Shown in pieces: positions 1 to 4,700 of a DNA stretch of 6,165 nt. This stretch comes from Candidatus Aenigmatarchaeota archaeon. GTDB taxonomy: Archaea > Aenigmatarchaeota > Aenigmatarchaeia > QMZP01. The notes under the pieces were generated by a model. It saw only the letters and a list, made by a program, of their open reading frames with translations. It was not told where the DNA came from and searched no databases. The number at the start of each line of letters is the position of its first letter. Position 1 is the stretch's first letter. The position numbers and the translations under genes were made by a program. The stretch spans positions 1 to 6,165 of the forward strand of contig JACQOB010000129.1 of the NCBI GenBank assembly GCA_016202745.1, given 5' to 3'.

Positions 1-868
1 CTATTATTCTTTCCTTTTCATTCTTTTTCCAGCGGGCAATAATCTCCGAAACAAGTTTTCCAATATCGTTATAAACCTTCTTGTACTCCTCGGGATTTTC
101 CTTCTTGAAATTATCCATCTGCTTTATCATCGCGCTTGTGGACGCCTCCTCCTTGGTCCAGGCGATGGCAAGGCTGAAGCCTTCGGGTATATCCAGCTCC
201 TCAACATGGAAGCCAGGCCATTCTGACTCTGCAATATTTTTTACATCCTCCTTTTTCTCCATCCTTTCTACAAGCCAAAGTGGGTCAAACCTTTTGTAGA
301 CAAAAACCCCTCCATAGGTGCTAGCAGCCACGTCAAATGCAGAGCCGACCTTCCCCTGCGCGAAATAGTGGGCCATTGCAGATAATTTGTATATGATATC
401 TTTCGTATGCCTCTTTTCAATATCCATTCCGTGGAATGCCAGTATGGCTGCAACAGTCGCAACCACAGCAGCGGCCGAAGACCCGAATCCTATTTTTTTA
501 GCTTCTCCTGTTTCCAGTTTTATCTGCGACATCTCGCCCCAGGACCTTATCCTGAAAGGCATGCATTTCTGGATATATTTTAATGCGGTTTCAATTGCCC
601 CTTTGATGAAAATTAACCTGTTTTTTTCTTCATCTGCAATCTCATCCACATAATTCAGCCTGTCGCCGTCAAAAGAAGCCCTGACATTCCTGATGTTGAA
701 ATCATCCACTGTTATTGAGATGTACGGATTATAAGACAGGTGTTGCTGCTCCTCTATCTCTGCATAAACCCTCTTGTCCACGGCTGCAACAAGGCCTGGA
801 TTGCCCATCTCAAGTACGGCCCATTCGCCGGAAAGGAAAAGCTTCCCTGGCGCTGAAACTTTTATCAT
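1..868 (-). CDS. Phosphomevalonate kinase (ERG8-like GHMP kinase), 3' end cut by window edge
   Basis: This enzyme is expected to phosphorylate mevalonate-5-phosphate to mevalonate-5-diphosphate with ATP in the cytosol. The frame is open for 289 codons and runs off the left edge, so it is missing from the usual complete-ORF view. What I see: an N-terminal GHMP substrate-binding start (APGKLFLSGEWAVLE, residues 6-20), the glycine/serine-rich ATP loop KIGFGSSAAA (125-134), and a block AHYFAQGKVGSAFDVAASTYGG (from 166) followed by YKRFDP (191-196). The last block is the signature of the phosphomevalonate kinase family rather than mevalonate kinase or diphosphomevalonate decarboxylase; Asp179 is the likely catalytic base. 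Oddities: Phe128 in place of the usual Leu in the ATP loop and Ala177 where GSGFD is usual. The third GHMP motif lies beyond the edge. The ATG at 868 overlaps the stop of the phosphatase gene (ATGA), so the two are probably co-translated. Family assignment is firm; exact substrate is inferred. Confidence 0.85.
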   Translation of the reverse strand, partial: MIKVSAPGKLFLSGEWAVLEMGNPGLVAAVDKRVYAEIEEQQHLSYNPYISITVDDFNIRNVRASFDGDRLNYVDEIADEEKNRLIFIKGAIETALKYIQKCMPFRIRSWGEMSQIKLETGEAKKIGFGSSAAAVVATVAAILAFHGMDIEKRHTKDIIYKLSAMAHYFAQGKVGSAFDVAASTYGGVFVYKRFDPLWLVERMEKKEDVKNIAESEWPGFHVEELDIPEGFSLAIAWTKEEASTSAMIKQMDNFKKENPEEYKKVYNDIGKLVSEIIARWKKNEKERII

Positions 869-1491
869 GCAAATTCTCTCCCCATCATATTCCTTACATG
901 GCTTGTATCGTTTACGCATTTAACCTTAAATCCCTTCAGCCTCTCATCATGCTGCAGCAGCGTTATGCCGCAGTTCCCCTGGTTGAAAACGCCCATCTTG
1001 TTGAGAGGCATTCCAAGAAGATGCGCAATTATGGCCTTTATGACAGCCCCGTGGCACACCACTGCTATGTTCTCCCCGTGGTGCTTCCTGATTATCTCAT
1101 TGAATGCTTTCACAGATCTCCCCTGCAGCCTTTGCAGCGGCTCCCCCTTCACGCCCGACAGGTCCCTCTCCCAGTAATAAGCCCTGAAGATGGCCGGGTG
1201 ATCCCTCTCTATGTCCTTCCAGTATTTCCCCTCAAGCTTTCCATAATATCTTTCAATAAGGTTTTTGTTTACCAGGATTTTCTTTCTTGGGAATGCTATT
1301 TTTGCGGTCTGCAGCGATCTTCTCAAAGGGCTGGAATAGACAACATCTACCTTTTCACTTTTCATCCTTTCCTTCAGCCTTTCAGACTCCTTCACGCCTT
1401 TCCTGCTCAGGACGGGCGCGTCAAGCGCTCCTTGCACCCTTCTATGCTCATTCCAGTCGGATTCCCCGTGGCGTATAAGAAAGACCTTCAT
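865..1491 (-). CDS. Histidine phosphatase superfamily protein (phosphoglycerate mutase-like)
   Basis: A 208-residue cytosolic phosphatase of the phosphoglycerate mutase-like branch 1 fold, full length for the PhoE/CobC-type members. Seen: the RHGE motif with the nucleophilic His8 (residues 7-10), the phosphate-binding YSSPLRRSLQTA (52-63), acid residue Glu80 in ERYYGKLEG, and the second catalytic histidine in VCHGAV (His147). The tail NDTSHV (194-199) is the kind seen in alpha-ribazole phosphatase and PhoE-like enzymes, not in glycolytic mutases, which are longer. The substrate cannot be read from sequence. It is first in a two-gene unit, its stop overlapping the phosphomevalonate kinase start, so a substrate among phosphorylated isoprenoid intermediates is a reasonable guess but no more. 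The start ATG at 1491 lies 26 bases from a TATA box with no SD site, which suggests a leaderless message. Superfamily is very sure, specific function is open. Confidence 0.92.
   Translation of the reverse strand: MKVFLIRHGESDWNEHRRVQGALDAPVLSRKGVKESERLKERMKSEKVDVVYSSPLRRSLQTAKIAFPRKKILVNKNLIERYYGKLEGKYWKDIERDHPAIFRAYYWERDLSGVKGEPLQRLQGRSVKAFNEIIRKHHGENIAVVCHGAVIKAIIAHLLGMPLNKMGVFNQGNCGITLLQHDERLKGFKVKCVNDTSHVRNMMGREFA
876..883 (-). promoter_or_regulatory. Ribosome binding site of the phosphomevalonate kinase gene
   Basis: GGGGAGAG on the minus strand lies 7 bases before the ATG at 868, inside the last codons of the phosphatase gene. Together with the 4-base ATGA overlap it supports this start and translational coupling. 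Confidence 0.6.
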
Positions 1492-1512
1492 GTTGGGATG
1501 TATTGGATTGGG

Positions 1513-1521
1513 TATATTTAT
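1513..1521 (-). promoter_or_regulatory. TATA box of the phosphatase-phosphomevalonate kinase operon
   Basis: ATAAATATA on the minus strand, preceded by GGA as a possible BRE purine stretch. Its centre (1517) is 26 bases from the A of the ATG at 1491, the usual archaeal TATA-to-start-site distance, so transcription would begin at or next to the start codon. The box lies only about 10 bases after the stop codon of the upstream 327-residue gene, so this operon has its own promoter despite the tight spacing. Confidence 0.65.
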
Positions 1522-1530
1522 TCCACAGAA

Positions 1531-2514
1531 TCAGAAGCCCAATTCCTCTGCCGCCCTGCCCAGGGCCTTGGCAAAGCCCTTCCTTTCAAGAAGCCTGACC
1601 TTCGGGTCTTTTGCAGCCATCTCCACATCCCAGGGGAAAACGTAGCCAGGCACGATAAACTGGTTCACGAAGCCGCCGGACCAGAGCTTCTCGATCCCCT
1701 CTGGGGCGTACCTGTCGTCCACCCTCCATGCCTGTTCCCTTGGTATGTCCTCCCTGCTCGTTATGTTTTCCATCTGGACAAGGGTGTCTGTGCTGACTTC
1801 CCTGCCTATGATCCTTTGCTGTGTGATAAGGCATTTGTTGGTTGGCTCTTCCGCCACCTCGTCGGGGTCAAGTTTTTGGACGCTGGAATAGAACTTGCAG
1901 AGATCCCATACGTCATCCCCGGGTTTTGTCGTCGCAAAATATGGAATAAAGCCTGAAACCAGCTCGCCATTCTGCCAGTACTGCGTCCTTATGAGATACC
2001 TTAACTCTGCAATGGAGTCTGGGAATGGCGACTGCGTGTCCAGCCACCCCCTGTAATCAGCCTGCTTCATCCTGTCCCTTTCGGCCTTGAAGGCGGCAGC
2101 AAAGCTTTTTGCTGGGTCTTTCCATACCTTATCCGACTCCTGGTACCCTTCCTTTATCTCACGGAAAGCCGCCAGGAAGGGGATATACAATCCTTCTTCT
2201 TTTGGATATGCCACTAACTCGTCTATGCGCTCAGGGTGCCTCTCAATGGCCTTCAGTACAACAAAATATTCCTCGGCGACCTTCACAAGCGGCCTAAGCT
2301 GCAGGAAAGCCCTCATCTCCCTGCTGTCCTTTACGGAAGGAAATTCCCCAGGCTCCACTATCCTTTTGAAAAGGCTTGCTTCACCCATCCCGTGCGCTGC
2401 ATTGGAGGAGGTGAGCCCGCACTCACCGGCGCCATCGTTGATTATGCCCTCAAAGCTGCTTGCAAGGGCTATCCTGGACTTCGGGATGTAGATGCCGTCT
2501 GTCGTGTATGCCAT
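1531..2514 (-). CDS. Hypothetical protein, 327 aa, unrecognised
   Basis: I do not recognise this protein. It is 327 residues, soluble in appearance, with no signal peptide or membrane segment. The N-terminus MAYTTDGIYIPKSRIA is followed by a Gly/Ser/Ala-rich stretch with GAGECG and NAAHGMGE (residues 28-45), then a charged, probably helical middle (70-155), then an aromatic-rich C-terminal half with WLDTQSPFP (157-165), QYWQNGELVSGFIPYF (from 178) and FIVPGYVFPWDVE (286-298). Cysteines are at 32, 206 and 228, too few and too scattered for an obvious metal site. No Walker, Rossmann or helicase motif is visible. Codon use looks like that of its neighbours. The gene has its own promoter with a TATA box 24-25 bases from the ATG, and a perfect palindrome sits directly before the ATG, so it may be regulated separately. 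It lies between mevalonate kinase and the phosphatase operon, which suggests but does not show a link to isoprenoid or lipid metabolism. Confidence 0.9.
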   Translation of the reverse strand: MAYTTDGIYIPKSRIALASSFEGIINDGAGECGLTSSNAAHGMGEASLFKRIVEPGEFPSVKDSREMRAFLQLRPLVKVAEEYFVVLKAIERHPERIDELVAYPKEEGLYIPFLAAFREIKEGYQESDKVWKDPAKSFAAAFKAERDRMKQADYRGWLDTQSPFPDSIAELRYLIRTQYWQNGELVSGFIPYFATTKPGDDVWDLCKFYSSVQKLDPDEVAEEPTNKCLITQQRIIGREVSTDTLVQMENITSREDIPREQAWRVDDRYAPEGIEKLWSGGFVNQFIVPGYVFPWDVEMAAKDPKVRLLERKGFAKALGRAAEELGF

Positions 2515-2529
2515 GGGAATAATATTCCC
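2515..2529. promoter_or_regulatory. Perfect palindrome at the start site of the 327-aa gene (candidate operator)
   Basis: GGGAATA-A-TATTCCC: two perfect 7-base arms around one central base, ending exactly one base before the ATG at 2514. It lies between the TATA box and the start codon, where the predicted transcription start falls. A dimeric repressor bound here would block initiation. It could also form a small hairpin if transcription started further upstream. Operator role is inferred. Confidence 0.45.
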
Positions 2530-2534
2530 TGAAA

Positions 2535-2542
2535 ATATTTAA
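2535..2542 (-). promoter_or_regulatory. TATA box of the 327-aa gene
   Basis: TTAAATAT on the minus strand, centre 24-25 bases from the A of the ATG at 2514. No SD site lies before that ATG, so the message is probably leaderless or nearly so. This supports the ATG at 2514 as the true start. Confidence 0.6.
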
Positions 2543-2547
2543 GCTTA

Positions 2548-2697
2548 TCAGGATACAAGGGATTTCTTCATCACAAGAAGCATGTTGAGGTTTGTACCCG
2601 GGACAACCTGCTGCGGGTTGCTGGCCATGAAGCCCATATCCAGGACATCCTTATCTAAGCGAAGTATGAGGGAAATGGAAGAATTGTCAGGTAACCT
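2548..2697 (-). pseudogene. Possible coding remnant or small ORF in frame after mevalonate kinase
   Basis: Directly after the TAA of mevalonate kinase the same frame stays open for 49 codons to a TGA at 2550. The reading (LPDNSSISLILRL..., then DVLDMGFMASNPQQVV, then GTNLNMLLVMKKSLVS) has a protein-like composition and codon use similar to real genes here. The end NLNMLLVMKK resembles the final beta strand of a Rossmann-type enzyme such as a methyltransferase, but that resemblance is weak. There is no good start with an SD site; the first ATG (2637) would give only 29 residues. It could be the decayed C-terminus of a lost gene, a short extension reached by readthrough, or chance. Confidence 0.25.
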
Positions 2698-3720
2698 TTA
2701 TAAGACTGTCACACCCTCCACCGCCAGCTCAGTCTCCCAGGGTGTGTAGCCCAGGTCTTTTATTAGGTTTGCTAGCTTCTGCTTGTCCTCGTGCCAGCAC
2801 AGCATTGTCCCTCCGCCTCCAGCGCCGCAGAGCTTTGCCGCGCCGCCAATGTTCCTGACCTCAGAAGCTATCTGTTCCATTTCCGGTATTGAGACGCCCA
2901 GTTCGGAAAGGTTTTTGTGCGTTTCATTTATTATCTCCTTCATTCGTGAATAATTCTTGTGCTTCAGAATCTCCCTCATTTCATGGGCCATTTTTCCGAT
3001 ATGCTTCACCCTTTGGTCCTTGAAATTCTCTTCCAGGTTCCTGACAAGGGAAACAAGCTCTCCTGTTGTCTTTTCTGGGGCCTTTGTGTAGACAAGGACG
3101 AAATTCTCAAGCTTATGGGAGATTTCTTTTTCCAATGGCTGGATTATGTTCTTGGGGCTGGCCTTCTGGAACCAGACAAGCCCGCCGAAGCAGCAGGCTG
3201 TATTATCGCCTCCGGAGGGCGTCCCGTGCTTCAGCTTTTCCAGTTCGTAAGCCAGATTGTTAACCTCTTCTTTGGATAGGGATTTTCCATGCGCCTCAGC
3301 TATTGCCTTCACCAAAGCAACTGATATGGAGGATGAGGAGCCCAGGCCAGACCCCATGGGCAGCTTTGAATCAACCTGAACCTTCACGCCTGAATCTATT
3401 CCCAGCCTGTCAAGGATTATTCCTATGCCGGCCTTCCTGAAATCATTGCCTTTCACAAAGGAGAAGATATGGGAAAAATCCTTCTTTTCAAACCCTTCCT
3501 TCCACAGTTCCTCTGCCTTCCTTCCTGCTTCCAGAATCTCCTCCACTGAAAAAGTGTCAAAATGCTCCGTATCAGTGAAATGATTAAAAGAAACCTCATC
3601 AGCCTTCTCAGCCTCCACAAAAGTCCTCATGTCCACTGCCGCAAGTATCGCAGGCTCGCCATAGACAACAGCATGCTCGCCTATCAGGTGGACCTTGCCG
3701 GGGACGCTAACCCTTACCAT
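2698..3720 (-). CDS. mvk: Mevalonate kinase
   Basis: Phosphorylates mevalonate to mevalonate-5-phosphate with ATP (EC 2.7.1.36), the first kinase of the mevalonate route to isopentenyl diphosphate and archaeal lipids; cytosolic. The 340 residues are slightly long for archaeal enzymes. All three GHMP motifs are visible: PGKVHLIGEHAVVYGEPA (residues 7-24), the ATP loop LPMGSGLGSSSS (120-131), and KLCGAGGGG (296-304). HGTPSGGDN (165-173) carries the catalytic Asp172 and is the mevalonate kinase form of that loop, although PSGGD has Gly where Ile or Val is more usual. The motif-3 Cys298 replaces the common Thr. The start MVRVSVPGK is fixed by the motif and by an AGGAG site 5 bases upstream. The gene overlaps the 3' end of the 218-residue gene by 14 bases, so it is translated from the same message. 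It supplies the substrate for the phosphomevalonate kinase at the left edge. Confidence 0.95.
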   Translation of the reverse strand: MVRVSVPGKVHLIGEHAVVYGEPAILAAVDMRTFVEAEKADEVSFNHFTDTEHFDTFSVEEILEAGRKAEELWKEGFEKKDFSHIFSFVKGNDFRKAGIGIILDRLGIDSGVKVQVDSKLPMGSGLGSSSSISVALVKAIAEAHGKSLSKEEVNNLAYELEKLKHGTPSGGDNTACCFGGLVWFQKASPKNIIQPLEKEISHKLENFVLVYTKAPEKTTGELVSLVRNLEENFKDQRVKHIGKMAHEMREILKHKNYSRMKEIINETHKNLSELGVSIPEMEQIASEVRNIGGAAKLCGAGGGGTMLCWHEDKQKLANLIKDLGYTPWETELAVEGVTVL

Positions 3721-4363
3721 GCAGGCTCCTGTCAGGTATCAGATAATCCAGATCTTCGTTATTGAGCACGATTTCATGGGATTTCATATATGGCTCTTTT
3801 TCCGCCTCCGCTATCATATCCGCAAGTACCTGAACGCCACTCTTGAAGCGTTCGCGCAGGGCGGCAATGTCCCCAGCCCTGTAGAAACCAGGGGAATCCA
3901 GGAATTGTGTGTTATTATTGCACCTCATCCCTTTAGTATCGTCTATCTCAACATGCCTTATGAAAGCAATAAACGGGGGCTCATCTTTGCCGTAAATGAA
4001 CATCCTCCCGTTGTTTTCAATTGCAGCCGCGCTTCTTCCATTCATTCTTATTACATGCCTGCCATACAGGCCACTGAAGGAGACTGGAAGTGCAGGCGGT
4101 TTTGCCTCAAGGCCTGAATATGTCCTTACAGCATCTATTGCTGCCAGGGTATTTTTGGGCCCATACTGGTTTAGCATATCTTTGGATTCCACTAAAGGCA
4201 GAAAAAGGAACGCATCTGAACCCATTGGCGACAGTGCCAGAAATTCCCTTTGATCTCCATGGCCCCTCGTGGCATAAGCAAACACCACCACCCTTTCCAG
4301 CGGCCTCTCCAGGTGGTAACCCTGCAATTCCTTCTGCAGCCTGCTTCGGAATGCGCCTGACAT
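3707..4363 (-). CDS. Hypothetical protein, 218 aa, first gene of the mevalonate kinase operon
   Basis: I do not recognise this protein. It has 218 residues with no signal peptide or membrane segment. The N-terminal 24 residues are basic and helical in character, followed by strands such as RVVVFAYATRGHGDQ (24-38) and EFLALSP, then DAFLFLPLVESKDML (50-64). The middle has GLYGRHVIRMNGRSAAAIENN (from 98) and MFIYGKDEPPFIAFIRHVEIDD (from 121). The last third is charged and probably helical (AALRERFKSGVQVLADMIAEAEKE, from 167). The only cysteine is Cys148 in MRCNNNTQF. No known catalytic motif is evident. The ATG at 4363 has an AGGGGAG site 4 bases upstream and a TATA box further back. Its 3' end overlaps mevalonate kinase by 14 bases, so the two are made from one message in a coupled way. 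That is the best clue to function: a partner or regulator of mevalonate kinase, or another enzyme of isoprenoid metabolism. This is inference only. Confidence 0.9.
   Translation of the reverse strand: MSGAFRSRLQKELQGYHLERPLERVVVFAYATRGHGDQREFLALSPMGSDAFLFLPLVESKDMLNQYGPKNTLAAIDAVRTYSGLEAKPPALPVSFSGLYGRHVIRMNGRSAAAIENNGRMFIYGKDEPPFIAFIRHVEIDDTKGMRCNNNTQFLDSPGFYRAGDIAALRERFKSGVQVLADMIAEAEKEPYMKSHEIVLNNEDLDYLIPDRSLHGKG
3726..3730 (-). promoter_or_regulatory. Ribosome binding site of mevalonate kinase
   Basis: AGGAG on the minus strand, 5 bases before the ATG at 3720, within the coding end of the 218-residue gene. It fixes the mevalonate kinase start in spite of the 14-base overlap. Confidence 0.75.
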
Positions 4364-4367
4364 GATG

Positions 4368-4406
4368 CTCCCCTCAGAAAGATTCCTTGTAGTTATAGAT
4401 TTAAAT
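4368..4406 (-). promoter_or_regulatory. Promoter and ribosome binding site of the 218-aa/mevalonate kinase operon
   Basis: A TATA-like ATTTAAAT (4399-4406) lies about 40 bases before the ATG at 4363, which would give a leader of roughly 14 bases carrying AGGGGAG (4368-4374). A second AT-rich element TATAAC lies a little closer to the gene. Unlike the other minus-strand promoters here, this one gives a short leader with an SD site, not a leaderless message. Confidence 0.5.
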
Positions 4407-4445
4407 GCTTATTCACTACTGGAAAGTCCCGCTCTTACTAATGTG

Positions 4446-4453
4446 GTTGATGG
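4446..4453. repeat. Left flanking direct repeat of the palindromic element
   Basis: GTTGATGG, immediately outside the left 14-bp inverted repeat, matches GTTGATGA at 4584-4591, immediately outside the right one, in 7 of 8 bases. It reads as an aged 8-bp target-site duplication, or an exact 7-bp one with an extra G at the left junction. Confidence 0.5.
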
Positions 4454-4583
4454 GTACGTGTTTAGCTGGTTAGGCGGCTTATTGGCGATGCGTATCGGTT
4501 TTGGATTATGATGGTTTTCCTGTCAAAAAAAACTGAAACCGCTACGCTGCGACATACAGGGCATTTTTGAGCTAAACACGTAC
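4454..4583. mobile_element. 130-bp MITE-like palindromic element with 14-bp terminal inverted repeats
   Basis: GTACGTGTTTAGCT (4454-4467) is repeated as a perfect inverted copy at 4570-4583. A second inverted pair, GCGTATCGGTTTT (4490-4502) and GAAACCGCTACGC (4535-4547), pairs with one mismatch and one G-U and has exactly the same centre of symmetry (4518.5), so the whole is one long imperfect palindrome. The 22-base spacers between the two pairs are equal in length but pair poorly. The flanks are near-identical 8-base direct repeats. This is the structure of a non-autonomous transposon (MITE): no coding capacity, terminal inverted repeats, target duplication. Related insertion-sequence family cannot be named; several archaeal families make 8-bp duplications. 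It could instead be a structured RNA. The inverted repeats are certain, the mobile origin is inferred. Confidence 0.55.
4525..4532 (-). terminator. Oligo-T tract, possible terminator of the HerA-like gene
   Basis: Eight T in a row on the minus strand, inside the loop of the palindromic element and about 170 bases after the stop of the ATPase gene. Archaeal RNA polymerase commonly terminates at oligo-T tracts. This is the strongest such tract between the ATPase and the next gene, so the inserted element may have supplied the terminator. Weak evidence. Confidence 0.3.
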
Positions 4584-4591
4584 GTTGATGA
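4584..4591. repeat. Right flanking direct repeat of the palindromic element
   Basis: GTTGATGA, abutting the right inverted repeat, partner of 4446-4453 (7 of 8 bases the same). Both match the expected position of a target-site duplication. Confidence 0.5.
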
Positions 4592-4700
4592 AAACTTCAT
4601 AATGTATTCTTGTGATAGCGATTTCTGCCACCAATAATTAGACTCTGTTTCTTGCCAAAGCAGGGATTTTATCAGCCGTGGGGTAGAAGAGCGGAAAGTC
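4592..4700. other. Intergenic, nothing recognised
   Basis: The rest of the 337-base gap between the ATPase and the 218-residue gene. No tRNA-like fold, no ORF with an SD site and no strong hairpin was found. An 8-base inverted match (CCGCTCTT 4429-4436, AAGAGCGG 4687-4694) and a direct match (GGAAAGTC 4421-4428 and 4693-4700) bracket the region but are short enough to be chance. Confidence 0.4.

Noticed and set aside
715..1956. Long open frame on the plus strand (413 codons) across the phosphatase and 327-aa genes
   Set aside because: It is antisense to two genes with clear motifs, promoters and starts, and its translation is rich in Leu, Pro and His with no recognisable domain. It is an artefact of codon bias on the other strand.
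4508..4536. C/D box sRNA (ATGATGG followed by CTGA)
   Set aside because: The C-like box is imperfect, only about 18 bases separate it from the D-like box, and no C'/D' pair or terminal stem fits. It is explained by the loop of the palindromic element.
4525..4600. 25-codon ORF on the minus strand within the palindromic element
   Set aside because: There is no SD site, and its content is simply the inverted repeat and oligo-T tract read as codons.
4645..4663. Hairpin CTGTTT...AAAGCAG as a terminator
   Set aside because: The stem is weak, has a bulge, and on the plus strand would serve no gene; on the minus strand no T tract follows it.
4421..4700. Short repeats GGAAAGTC and CCGCTCTT/AAGAGCGG bracketing the intergenic region
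   Set aside because: Eight-base matches over 280 bases are not convincing as attachment sites or outer repeats, and they do not extend further.
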